Source: Candidatus Komeilibacteria bacterium (GTDB taxonomy: Bacteria > Patescibacteriota > Patescibacteriia > UBA1558 > UBA10009). From it: a stretch of 39,386 nt of DNA. Position numbers and translations under genes: made by a program. The notes beneath the pieces were generated by a model. It was not told where the DNA came from and did no database searches. It was given only the letters and a program-made list of their open reading frames with translations. The stretch is taken from the NCBI GenBank assembly GCA_030688315.1, contig JAUYIT010000026.1, positions 1 to 39,386 of the forward strand, written 5' to 3'. Shown in pieces: positions 17,217-24,714 of the stretch; within the stretch, counting starts at the first letter, position 1, and each line of letters begins with the position of its first letter.

Positions 17217-17862
17217 ATTTCTTCAACTTTTTATACAAGACGTAGGAGTAAACGGTGCTCACGATAACCATGCCAATCACTAAAATCAGCATGGCTAAAA
17301 AAGTGTATTGGGGCGGCAAGAGGGGAGATAACAGCAAATACAGGCCTAAAACCACAAACATTTTTCCGCCCAAACGATGCGTTTTGTTCCACACTTCGTC
17401 ATTGGATAACGTCCAAGGCGTGCGGATGCCCATAAACCAGTTGGGTTTAATCTTGCCCATGTAGTTGCCCATTAACACAAACATCACGCCGATCAGGGAT
17501 GGAATCCACACCTCAACTCTTAAATTGTAACCCAAGCTGCTTAAAGAAGCGATCAGATAAATACCGAGCATTAATAGCATGAGCAGGATTTTGAATACAT
17601 TAAACGGTTTGGAAAATTCCGAGTATTTTTCTTTGCGCGGATCAATCAGCGGAATAATCAAAAAGAGCAGATAAATGCCAATCACCATGGCCGGGCCCAT
17701 AATGGCGCCCGTCAGTTTACTGCCCCAGTTATCAACTTCACCGTACACGTTCCAGTGGATAGGTACTTGCTCCGGAAAAACGGAGTAAAAGTAAACGCCC
17801 AAAGCGATGGAGATAACAACCATCAGCAGGGGCAAAAGTTCTGTTTTGAGAGTTGGTTTCAT
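17215..17862 (-). CDS. sdpI: SdpI-family immunity/signal membrane protein
   Basis: About 215 residues, six hydrophobic segments. The N-terminal part has the DUF1648 pattern (FPEQVPIHWNVYGEVDNWGSK); the C-terminal part carries the SdpI signature GIRTPWTLSNDEVWNKTHRLGG. In Bacillus, SdpI gives immunity to the SdpC toxin and, when engaged, holds the repressor SdpR at the membrane. Here it follows an ArsR-type regulator with a 10-base gap, the same pair. No sdpC toxin gene is visible. The in-frame start at 17904 would overlap the regulator; the ATG at 17862 is preferred. The stop codon lies in the T run of repeat copy 3. Confidence 0.88.
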   Translation of the reverse strand: MKPTLKTELLPLLMVVISIALGVYFYSVFPEQVPIHWNVYGEVDNWGSKLTGAIMGPAMVIGIYLLFLIIPLIDPRKEKYSEFSKPFNVFKILLMLLMLGIYLIASLSSLGYNLRVEVWIPSLIGVMFVLMGNYMGKIKPNWFMGIRTPWTLSNDEVWNKTHRLGGKMFVVLGLYLLLSPLLPPQYTFLAMLILVIGMVIVSTVYSYVLYKKLKK

Positions 17863-17872
17863 ATTAGTTTGA

Positions 17873-18136
17873 TTATTTTTTGAAAAATTTAAAGTAACCT
17901 TCAATCATTTCTTCCAGCACGCTCAAGTTCAAAGAATAAATTATTTGCTGGCCCTGCCGTTCCTGACTAATCAGGTCGGCCTCCTTAAGTATATTAAAGT
18001 GGTGGGTTAAGGAGGGCAGGGTAATCTTAAAATTTTCAGCAATCTCCCCGGCCGACATTTGCCGTTTTTTAAGCAGTTCCAGAATTTTCCGCCGGGTCGG
18101 ATCAGCTAGGGCTTTAAAGGTTTTAGATAGTGTCAT
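17873..18136 (-). CDS. sdpR: ArsR/SdpR-family transcriptional regulator
   Basis: 87 residues, a complete winged-helix protein: LADPTRRKILELLKK (helix 1-2), SAGEIAENFKITLPSLTHHFNILKEADLI (recognition helix), QGQQIIYSLN (wing). No cysteine pair for metal sensing is present, so it is an SdpR-type rather than a metal-type ArsR. It heads the sdpR-sdpI unit. An inverted repeat over its promoter suggests autorepression, with SdpI relieving it by membrane sequestration (known in Bacillus; inferred here). Confidence 0.88.
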   Translation of the reverse strand: MTLSKTFKALADPTRRKILELLKKRQMSAGEIAENFKITLPSLTHHFNILKEADLISQERQGQQIIYSLNLSVLEEMIEGYFKFFKK

Positions 18137-18139
18137 ATG

Positions 18140-18191
18140 TTAGATATTTAGCCAAGTATCTAAATATTACCACGTCTAAAAAATATTGCAA
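18140..18191 (-). promoter_or_regulatory. sdpR promoter with operator
   Basis: Minus strand: TTGCAA (18191-18186), 16-base spacer, TAATAT (18169-18164). Inverted repeat TTAGATA (18140-18146) and TATCTAA (18157-18163) lies between the -10 box and the ATG, placed to block transcription start. Likely the SdpR binding site. Confidence 0.6.
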
Positions 18192-18217
18192 GCCCGGTTT
18201 TCCACAAGCGGTCTAAA

Positions 18218-18306
18218 TTGACAGATTTTAGGGATTTAGTAAGATAGATGAACAAACAGGGTCAACTTTGCTTATTTTTAAGCAAATGTGGCCCTGTTTT
18301 TAATTT
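18218..18306 (+). promoter_or_regulatory. Leader cassette 1: promoter plus attenuator/terminator hairpin, before DUF3800
   Basis: TTGACA (18218-18223), 16-base spacer, TAAGAT (18240-18245). About 10 bases after the predicted start comes a two-part stem: AAACAGGG (18254-18261) with CCCTGTTT (18292-18299), inner TTTGCTTA (18267-18274) with TAAGCAAA (18279-18286), then TTTTTAATTTTT. This is a strong intrinsic terminator before the gene, so the unit makes either a ~50-nt small RNA or an attenuated mRNA. Near copies precede both Bro-N genes. Confidence 0.7.
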
Positions 18307-18322
18307 TTAAAGGAATAAAACC

Positions 18323-18973
18323 ATGTGGTATTTATATTTAGATGAGAGTGGAGATTTGGGCTTTGATTTTGTAAATAAAAAGCCCTCAAAATTTTTCACT
18401 GTAACAATTTTGGCGTTGAGCAATCAAAGCGCCAACCGTCAGTTAAATAAGGCTGTTAAGGTTACTTTGCGCAGAAAACTTAATAGGCCCAAACATCAAA
18501 AAAGATTAGTCCAGGAATTAAAAGGAACTGGAACCACTTTAGAAGTCAAAAAATATTTTTATCAAAAAGTTAAAAATATTAAATTTGGCGTTTATTCCGT
18601 TACCTTAAATAAGAAAAAAGTTTTTGAAAGATTAACTAAAGAAAAGGCTCGTGTTTATAATTATATCGCCCGTAAAGTTTTGGATCAGATTCCCTTCGAG
18701 AAAAATAACAACGACAGAGTGGAGTTGATTCTGGATAGATCAATGGCCAAGCCGGAAATTGCCGAATTCAATTCTTATATCCGCAGACAGCTTGAAGGCA
18801 GGCTTTCTCCGCAAATTCCTTTGGATATTTATCATTGGCTCTCTCATGAAAATTTCGGCCTGCAAGCCGCTGACCTATTTTGTTGGGGAATATTTCAAAA
18901 GTACGAAAGGCAGGGTAGGGCTTGGTATGATATTTTTGCCGAAAAAATAAGACTTGATGAGCCGTTTTTGTAA
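18323..18973 (+). CDS. DUF3800 domain protein
   Basis: 216 residues covering the whole DUF3800 domain: LYLDESGDLGF at the N-terminus (acidic residues on the first strand), ILDRS in the middle, and the C-terminal HENFGLQAADLFCWGIFQKYE. The pattern of acidic residues on an RNase H-like fold suggests a nuclease or nucleic-acid processing enzyme; the biochemical role is not settled. The family is frequent in defence-rich and mobile regions. AGGA at 18310-18313 precedes the ATG. Expression should depend on read-through of the upstream terminator cassette. Confidence 0.82.
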   Translation: MWYLYLDESGDLGFDFVNKKPSKFFTVTILALSNQSANRQLNKAVKVTLRRKLNRPKHQKRLVQELKGTGTTLEVKKYFYQKVKNIKFGVYSVTLNKKKVFERLTKEKARVYNYIARKVLDQIPFEKNNNDRVELILDRSMAKPEIAEFNSYIRRQLEGRLSPQIPLDIYHWLSHENFGLQAADLFCWGIFQKYERQGRAWYDIFAEKIRLDEPFL

Positions 18974-18982
18974 ACTAAAAAT

Positions 18983-19054
18983 CCCCTTGCGGGGAAGCGA
19001 CCTTCTGAACTTGTTTTGTCTAGGCTATAGCCAACCGATGGATGGGAACACCCA
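18983..19054 (+). other. Intergenic region with three mini-hairpins
   Basis: The ~270 bases after DUF3800 contain CCCC-TTGC-GGGG (18983-18994), GGCTATAGCC (19023-19032) and TGGG-AACA-CCCA (19043-19054), then an AT-rich stretch. A 72-codon frame from 18954 to 19172 crosses it; its last third (NPERIYADLKIPNN...) has protein-like composition and may be a decayed gene end. No known RNA is recognised. Confidence 0.3.
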
Positions 19055-19178
19055 GAACAATCCAGAGAGGATTTATGCTGATTTAAAGATACCAAATAAT
19101 AAAAATATTGTCAAAATTCGTTATCCACAAGCCTCAAATCACCTTATATTACAAAGCTTTATTGATAGATAAATACCG

Positions 19179-19197
19179 ACCGCCTAGGCGGTTTTTT
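19179..19197 (+). terminator. Intrinsic terminator
   Basis: ACCGCCTAGGCGGT (19179-19192), a perfect palindrome, followed by TTTTT. Ends transcription from the DUF3800 region. Confidence 0.75.
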
Positions 19198-19212
19198 GTA
19201 TCTTCGCCATTA

Positions 19213-19241
19213 TTGCCAAATACCCTTAAAAGTGGTAAATT
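19213..19241 (+). promoter_or_regulatory. mazG-like promoter, predicted leaderless
   Basis: TTGCCA (19213-19218), 17-base spacer, TAAATT (19236-19241). The ATG at 19248 is six bases past the -10 box, so the transcript should begin at or just before the start codon. Nearly the same ~32-base sequence precedes the SNF2 gene at 21703. Confidence 0.65.
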
Positions 19242-19247
19242 TCAGTA

Positions 19248-19619
19248 ATGAATACCGATCAAAATACCAACCTGGCCGAACTTAAACAGCTCTGCCAACA
19301 GTTCAGGGACGAGCGCAACTGGGAGCAATACCACAACCCCAAAGATTTGGCCGCGGCTTTGAGTATTGAGGCGGGGGAATTGCTGGAACATTTTTTATGG
19401 CAGGATAATGAAAAAATCGCCCAGCGTTTAAATCAGGATGCCAAGTTTAGGGAACAGGTGGGTGATGAACTGGCCGACGTCATTATTTACTGCCTGCAAC
19501 TGGCCATTAGGGCCGATTACGATGTTACCTCAATTATCGCCGCCAAAATGGGCAAGAATGCCCTTAAGTATCCAGTGGAAAAGGCCAAGGATAGCGCTAA
19601 AAAGTACGATGAACTATAA
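19248..19619 (+). CDS. MazG-like nucleotide pyrophosphohydrolase
   Basis: 123 residues, an all-alpha NTP-PPase of the RS21-C6/dCTPase type. The metal-binding set is present: EAGELLEHF (E-x-x-E) and DELADVIIYCLQLA (E-x-x-D), with the conserved RDERNWEQYHNPKDLAAALSIE before it. It should cleave (d)NTPs to NMP and pyrophosphate and remove non-canonical nucleotides; in accessory regions such enzymes may also serve anti-phage functions. Leaderless-type promoter directly upstream. The next gene has its own cassette, so it is probably a single-gene unit. Confidence 0.88.
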   Translation: MNTDQNTNLAELKQLCQQFRDERNWEQYHNPKDLAAALSIEAGELLEHFLWQDNEKIAQRLNQDAKFREQVGDELADVIIYCLQLAIRADYDVTSIIAAKMGKNALKYPVEKAKDSAKKYDEL

Positions 19620-19636
19620 TCTTTACTTTTCCACAA

Positions 19637-19732
19637 TTGACAGATATTAAGGGTTTAGTAAGATACTGGTACAAATATCAAAAACAGGGTCAACAGCTCT
19701 GTTTTTGTTGCTTTTTAAGCTAATAAGTAATA
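19637..19732 (+). promoter_or_regulatory. Leader cassette 2, before Bro-N gene 1
   Basis: TTGACA (19637-19642), 16-base spacer, TAAGAT (19659-19664), then hairpin AAAAACAG (19680-19687) with CTGTTTTT (19699-19706), with GGGTCAAC in the loop as in the other copies. It is followed by TTGCTTTTTAAGCTAATAAG..., identical over about 25 bases to the segment after cassette 3. Confidence 0.7.
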
Positions 19733-19744
19733 ACATAAAGAAGT

Positions 19745-20485
19745 ATGAATAATCCAAAAAGCAAGTTAGTAGCTATTTTTGAAGGACAGCAAATTCGCCG
19801 GGAATGGGACGAGGAAAAAGAACTTTGGTATTTTTCCGTCACCGATATTATTAAAGCATTAACTGGCAGTTCAATACCTCGCAGATATTGGTCGGATTTG
19901 AAAAAAAAATTAAAAAACGAAGGAAGTGAAGTGTACGAAAAAATCGTACAGTTAAAAATTGTTGCTGAAGATGGAAAAAAACGCGAAACAGATATGGCTG
20001 ATACTGAATTAGCGCTTCGTCTTATTCAGTCAATTCCTTCGCCAAACGCCGAGCCATTTAAGCTTTGGCTGGCTCGCGTTGGTTATGAACGGCTGGAAGA
20101 AACCGCAGATCCCGAACTGGCCATTACCCGCGCTTTAAAAACCTATCTGCAAAAGGGCTACAGCCGCGAATGGGTAAATCAACGCCTTAAAAGCATTGAA
20201 ATCCGCAAGGCTCTTACCGACGAATGGGAAAAACGAGGCGTAAAAGAGGGCTTTGAGTTTGCCATTCTTACCAACGAAATAACCAAGGCCTGGACCGGCA
20301 TGACCACTAAAGAATATAAAAGGCTAAAGGATTTAAAGAAAGAAAATTTGCGGGATAATATGACCAATTTGGAATTAGTTTTAAATATGCTGGCAGAAAC
20401 GGCTACAACGGAAATTTCCGAAAAACGCGAACCAAAAAATTTCTATTTCTTAAGGGCTGGTTTTTCCACAATTGACAGATTTTAA
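19745..20485 (+). CDS. Bro-N domain protein 1 (phage antirepressor-like), altered C-terminus
   Basis: 246 residues. N-terminal Bro-N domain (KLVAIFEGQQIRREW...WYFSVTDIIKALTG; IPSPNAEPFKLWLARVGYERL) plus the helical C-terminal part (LTDEWEKRGVKEGFEFAILTNEI; KEYKRLKDLKKENLRDNM). Bro-N proteins bind DNA and are found in phages and as DinD-like damage-inducible proteins; the true role here is unknown. It is about 45% like the next gene by eye. The C-terminus diverges: after EKREPKNF it reads through the promoter region of cassette 3, ending FSTIDRF, so the normal tail seems replaced by the cassette. Confidence 0.8.
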   Translation: MNNPKSKLVAIFEGQQIRREWDEEKELWYFSVTDIIKALTGSSIPRRYWSDLKKKLKNEGSEVYEKIVQLKIVAEDGKKRETDMADTELALRLIQSIPSPNAEPFKLWLARVGYERLEETADPELAITRALKTYLQKGYSREWVNQRLKSIEIRKALTDEWEKRGVKEGFEFAILTNEITKAWTGMTTKEYKRLKDLKKENLRDNMTNLELVLNMLAETATTEISEKREPKNFYFLRAGFSTIDRF

Positions 20486-20583
20486 GGGTTTAGTAAGATA
20501 GATGAACAAACAGGGTCAACTTTGCCTATTTTTGAGCAAATGTAGCCCTGTTTTTAATTGCTTTTTAAGCTAATAAGTAATAC
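20472..20583 (+). promoter_or_regulatory. Leader cassette 3, before Bro-N gene 2
   Basis: TTGACA (20472-20477), 16-base spacer, TAAGAT (20494-20499). Hairpin AAACAGGG (20508-20515) with CCCTGTTT (20546-20553), inner TTTGC/GCAAA, then a T run. Almost identical to cassette 1 over the first 80 bases, and to cassette 2 over the last 25. The -35 box lies inside the end of the previous gene. Confidence 0.7.
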
Positions 20584-20595
20584 TATTAAAAACAT

Positions 20596-21450
20596 ATGAA
20601 CGAGACAAATAACCCTATAGAATCAATAAAAATCGTTGTTTTTAAAGGCAAGGAGGTCCGTAAAGTTATTCACAACAACGAATGGTGGTTTTCGGTTGTG
20701 GACGTGGTTGAAGCGCTTACGGATAGCGCCAAACCCAGTATTTATTGGAGCGTCATGAAAACGCGGGTTAAGAATGAAGAAGGAATTCAGTTATTTACAA
20801 TTTGTAAACAACTGAAATTACCGTCTTCTGACAATAAAAAGTATGAAACAGATTGCGCCAATACTGAAGGCATTTTTCGCATTATCCAATCAATTCCATC
20901 CCCTAAAGCCGAACCTTTTAAACGTTGGCTGGCCAAAGTTGGCTATGAGAGGATTCAGGAAATAGAAGACCCGGAACTGGCCACCAAGCGCACCAGAATG
21001 CTGTATAAGTTAAAAGGTTACAGCGAAGCTTGGATTGAAAAACGCCTCCGTGGTATCGTTATCCGGGAGGAATTAACCGATGAATGGCAAAAAAGAGGCG
21101 CGCAAGAAAAAAGAGATTACGAAATTTTAACGGCGGAAATTTCCAAAGCCACTTTTGGCGTTACCCCTAAGGAATATAAAAAGCTGAAGGGTTTAAAAAA
21201 AGAAAATCTGCGCGATCACATGGATGATTTTGAATTGATTTTTAACATGCTGGGCGAACGCGCCACCACCGAAATCCACCGCACCGAAGATTCCAAGGGA
21301 GTGCCAAAACTCAAGTCTGACGCCCAGGCCGGAGGCGAGATTGCCGGCGGCGCCAGAAGAAATTTGGAAAAACGCCTTAAACGCTCCATTGTGGTCAAAA
21401 AGAATTTTCTCAAGGAACCCGAGGCAAAAAGCAGAAAAAAATTGAAATAA
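20596..21450 (+). CDS. Bro-N domain protein 2 (phage antirepressor/DinD-like)
   Basis: 284 residues, complete. Bro-N domain (IVVFKGKEVRKVIHNNEWWFSVVDVVEALT; CANTEGIFRIIQSIPSPKAEPFKRWLAKVGYERI), then the conserved helical region (YSEAWIEKRLRGIVIREELTDEWQKRGAQE; TPKEYKKLKGLKKENLRDHMDDFELIFNMLGERATTEI) and a basic tail (RRNLEKRLKRSIVVKKNF) likely to contact nucleic acid. Predicted DNA-binding regulator. It is the paralogue of the preceding gene and keeps the full tail that gene 1 has lost. A small zinc-ribbon gene follows 28 bases downstream. Confidence 0.85.
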   Translation: MNETNNPIESIKIVVFKGKEVRKVIHNNEWWFSVVDVVEALTDSAKPSIYWSVMKTRVKNEEGIQLFTICKQLKLPSSDNKKYETDCANTEGIFRIIQSIPSPKAEPFKRWLAKVGYERIQEIEDPELATKRTRMLYKLKGYSEAWIEKRLRGIVIREELTDEWQKRGAQEKRDYEILTAEISKATFGVTPKEYKKLKGLKKENLRDHMDDFELIFNMLGERATTEIHRTEDSKGVPKLKSDAQAGGEIAGGARRNLEKRLKRSIVVKKNFLKEPEAKSRKKLK

Positions 21451-21478
21451 TTATTTAACTCATCAGGAAGCCTATCTT

Positions 21479-21649
21479 ATGGCTAAAAAAGTAATTTCCA
21501 AAAGATTAAACAAGGCCTGCGCTGTTTGCGGCAAGTCAATTAAGGTCATTTTGTATGCCGATCGTTCCTATCGCAACGGTCACTATTTTGGCAAGCTGGA
21601 TAGAAGCAGGGAATATTGGGAGTGCCCTAAGTGCTACTGGAAAAAGTGA
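21479..21649 (+). CDS. Small zinc-ribbon protein
   Basis: 56 residues with two CxxC knuckles (ACAVCGKSIK and WECPKCYWKK) separated by 29 residues, so a single zinc ribbon, rich in Lys and Tyr. AGGAAG lies 9 bases before the ATG, a good ribosome site. The stop is TGA, confirming that UGA is not a sense codon here. Probably cotranscribed with Bro-N gene 2, as the terminator lies just after it. May bind nucleic acid or act as an adaptor; function unknown. Confidence 0.75.
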   Translation: MAKKVISKRLNKACAVCGKSIKVILYADRSYRNGHYFGKLDRSREYWECPKCYWKK

Positions 21650-21666
21650 TAAATAACCGATAGTTT

Positions 21667-21705
21667 AAACCCGCTTTAAGCATATTTGCAAGGCGGGTTT
21701 TATTA
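21667..21705 (+). terminator. Intrinsic terminator
   Basis: AAACCCGC (21667-21674) pairs with GCGGGTTT (21693-21700), followed by TATTATT. Separates the Bro-N/zinc-ribbon unit from the restriction-modification operon. Confidence 0.7.
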
Positions 21706-21734
21706 TTGCCAAACCCCTTTAAAAGTGGTAAAGT
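21706..21734 (+). promoter_or_regulatory. Promoter of the SNF2-Mod-Res operon
   Basis: TTGCCA (21706-21711), 17-base spacer, TAAAGT (21729-21734); leader of about 20 bases to the ATG at 21762. The promoter with its surroundings closely matches the mazG-like promoter at 19210-19247. Confidence 0.65.
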
Positions 21735-21761
21735 TTAGGTAAATTTTGAGATAATTTTAAC

Positions 21762-24710
21762 ATGAAAATCACTCCATATCATGCAAAGTATTTTGCTTAC
21801 GAGCTAACGAAGCGCTGTTCTTCTAATAGTTTAGAAAAACTTTCCTCTACGTTATCTAACGCTCAAGTTGATCTAAACCCCCACCAAATTGAGGCGGCGC
21901 TTTTTGCTTTTCGTTCACCACTCTCAAAGGGCGCAATTTTAGCAGATGAAGTTGGCCTTGGAAAAACTATTGAGGCCGGGCTTGTTCTCTCTCAAAAATG
22001 GGCGGAGAGGAAAAGAAGTATTCTTTTAATTGTGCCTTCGAGCTTAAGAAAACAATGGAATGATGAGCTTCAAGAGAAGTTCTTTTTACCCTCAATAATT
22101 CTTGAAACAAAATCTTTCAATCAATACATAAAAGATGGAAATCTTAATCCATTCAATCAGGAGGATAAAATAATTATCTGTTCTTACCATTTTGCTCGAT
22201 CCAAATCTCCATACATAAAACAGACAAAATGGGATTTAGCAGTAATAGATGAAGCTCATCGTTTACGTAATGTATATAAAACTAGTAATAAAATCGCACG
22301 AGATATTAAAGATGCGTTAGGAGATGTGCCCAAGATTCTACTGACCGCGACCCCATTACAAAACTCTTTACTTGAATTATATGGACTTGTGAGCATTATT
22401 GATGATCACGTATTTGGTGATCTTAAAAGTTTTAAAGCAAATTATGCACGAGTTTCTCGTGAGCAAGATATATACGAAAGTGAGGTCGGTCTCGTTGAGC
22501 CAAAACAGGAAATGTTCCTTGATTTACGCAACCGGTTAAAACCAGTTTGTATCCGCACACTCCGTCGCCAAGTACTAGAATATATTAATTATACCGAGCG
22601 AAAACCAATAACACAGGATTATATTCCTACCGAACAGGAAGTTGAACTTTATAATGGAATGTCTGAATATCTTCAACGGACAAAGCTTTATGCTCTACCC
22701 TTTAGCCAGCGCCAGCTTATGACGCTTATTTTACGAAAGCTTTTGGCCTCGTCTTCTTTTGCTATCGCCAGCACCTTAGATAAATTGGTATACAAGCTCG
22801 ATCAATTGATAATTGATACAAAAGCAAAAATACCACACCAAGATAATGATATTGCTGGCATTGAGCAAAACTTTGAAGCCTTTGAAGAAATATCTGATGA
22901 ATGGATTGATGATGATGAGGAGGGCGAGGACGATAAAGACGAGAAACAAAAAAAAGTGCTTACGCAAGAAGATATTGTGTTGATGGAACAAGAAAAAATT
23001 GATTTAGAAAAATTTAGGAATCTCGCACAAAAAATATACACCAATTCAAAAGGAGATGCCTTACTTACTGCGTTAAAAAAAGGTTTTGAAATGACTACTG
23101 AACTAGGGGCTAAAAAGAAAGCTATAATTTTTACTGAATCTACTATCACCCAACGATACTTAGCCGAAACTTTACTCGCTAATAATGGTTATAAAGATAA
23201 AATCGTTTTGTTTAATGGTTCAAATAACGACGAAAAATCAAAAGAGATATATAAAAGTTGGCTCGCAAAAAATAAGGATACTGATAAAGTAACTGATTCA
23301 AAAACAGCTGATACCCGGGCAGCACTCATTGAATATTTTAGAGATGAGGCAGAAATTATGATTGCTACTGAGGCGGGAGCCGAGGGTGTAAATTTACAGT
23401 TTTGTTCTTTAGTTATTAATTACGATTTACCCTGGAACCCACAACGAATTGAACAGCGTATTGGCCGTTGTCACCGTTATGGCCAGAAACATGATGTTGT
23501 TGTAATTAATTTTGTTAATAGAAAAAACGCAGCCGACCAGCGTGTTTATGAACTACTAGATCAGAAATTTAAATTGTTTAAGGGCGTATTTGGTGCAAGC
23601 GATGAAGTACTTGGTTCTATTGAATCTGGTGTTGATTTTGAAAAGCGAATCGCCGGTATTTATCAAACATGTCGAACAACCGAAGATATTAATATTGCCT
23701 TTGATAAACTTCAGGAAGAAATGGATGAAAGCATCCAAAGCAACTTATCTGATACTCGTCAAAAGCTTTTGGAAAATTTTGACGCCGAGGTTCACGAGAA
23801 ACTTAAAATTAATCAAAAAGAAAGCCAATCCTATCTTGATACATACGAACGTTGGTTGTGGGATGTTACTAGATATTATTTAGGAGATAATGCTGATTTT
23901 GCTGATCATGAATACTCTTTTACTCTTAAGACCAATCCATTCAAAAACGAAAATATAGACCCAGGGCCATATAAAATTGGTAAAAATGTAGAAGATGCTC
24001 ACGTGTATCGGCCAGGCCATTCTTTAGCGCAGAGGATATTAAATGAGGTAAAAAACAAGCAAGTTGCTGAAGCAGAGATTGTTTTTAATTATTCAAACCA
24101 TTCATCAATTATTTCCGTGCTGGAACCATTGGTTGGTAAAGGTGGTATCTTAAAAGTTTCAAATTATACAGTTGAAGCTTTTGAGGCAGAAGATGCCGTA
24201 GTTGTGTCGGCAATCAATGAAGCCGGAGAGTCTATTGAAACAGATATTATAAAAAAGATATTTTCACTTTCTACTCAATCAGTCATACCAAAAACATTTT
24301 CATCTAATGATCATAGAAAATTAGATGAACTTGAACAACAAACTATCTCGATAATTTCCGGGCAGATTATGGAAAGGAATGGTGAATTTTTTGATGACGA
24401 AGTTGATAAACTGGACAATTGGTCGGATGATGTAAAAAAAGCCCTTGAACTTGATTTAAGGAAACTTGATATTGACATTAAGACAGCCAAAACAAATGCT
24501 AAGAAAATTATTAATCTGAATGAAAAACTCAAGGCTCAACGAGAAATAAAGGATGACGAGAAAAAACGAAACGAGATGCGAAAAAAATTATATGAAGCGC
24601 AAGATGAGGTGGAGGTAAAAAAAGAAAAGTTGTTGGAAAAAATAGAAGCCCAGCTGAAGCAAAAGTCAAAAATAGAAACTTTATTTACAATTAGTTGGAA
24701 AATTATTTAA
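21762..24710 (+). CDS. SNF2/RapA-type helicase of a restriction-modification-like operon
   Basis: 982 residues. Superfamily 2 motifs: P-loop ILADEVGLGKTIEAG (59-73), LLIVPSSLRKQW, DEAH box (163-166), LLTATPLQN (193-201), and in the second lobe GAEGVNLQFC, NYDLPWNPQRIEQRIGRCHRYGQ (motif VI near 560-575). An acidic, low-complexity insert (about 375-400) sits between the lobes, and the last ~90 residues form a charged coiled coil. No nuclease motif is seen. It likely translocates on DNA. It resembles DrmD of DISARM in type, but the partners differ. The methyltransferase gene follows with a 4-base gap. Codon use is clearly more AT-rich than in the core genes, suggesting transfer. Confidence 0.88.
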   Translation: MKITPYHAKYFAYELTKRCSSNSLEKLSSTLSNAQVDLNPHQIEAALFAFRSPLSKGAILADEVGLGKTIEAGLVLSQKWAERKRSILLIVPSSLRKQWNDELQEKFFLPSIILETKSFNQYIKDGNLNPFNQEDKIIICSYHFARSKSPYIKQTKWDLAVIDEAHRLRNVYKTSNKIARDIKDALGDVPKILLTATPLQNSLLELYGLVSIIDDHVFGDLKSFKANYARVSREQDIYESEVGLVEPKQEMFLDLRNRLKPVCIRTLRRQVLEYINYTERKPITQDYIPTEQEVELYNGMSEYLQRTKLYALPFSQRQLMTLILRKLLASSSFAIASTLDKLVYKLDQLIIDTKAKIPHQDNDIAGIEQNFEAFEEISDEWIDDDEEGEDDKDEKQKKVLTQEDIVLMEQEKIDLEKFRNLAQKIYTNSKGDALLTALKKGFEMTTELGAKKKAIIFTESTITQRYLAETLLANNGYKDKIVLFNGSNNDEKSKEIYKSWLAKNKDTDKVTDSKTADTRAALIEYFRDEAEIMIATEAGAEGVNLQFCSLVINYDLPWNPQRIEQRIGRCHRYGQKHDVVVINFVNRKNAADQRVYELLDQKFKLFKGVFGASDEVLGSIESGVDFEKRIAGIYQTCRTTEDINIAFDKLQEEMDESIQSNLSDTRQKLLENFDAEVHEKLKINQKESQSYLDTYERWLWDVTRYYLGDNADFADHEYSFTLKTNPFKNENIDPGPYKIGKNVEDAHVYRPGHSLAQRILNEVKNKQVAEAEIVFNYSNHSSIISVLEPLVGKGGILKVSNYTVEAFEAEDAVVVSAINEAGESIETDIIKKIFSLSTQSVIPKTFSSNDHRKLDELEQQTISIISGQIMERNGEFFDDEVDKLDNWSDDVKKALELDLRKLDIDIKTAKTNAKKIINLNEKLKAQREIKDDEKKRNEMRKKLYEAQDEVEVKKEKLLEKIEAQLKQKSKIETLFTISWKII

Positions 24711-24714
24711 ATTT

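Noticed and set aside
21479..21649. Alternative genetic code with UGA as glycine (known from some CPR lineages)
   Set aside because: The zinc-ribbon gene ends naturally at TGA right after its last CxxC, and all long frames are consistent with the standard code.
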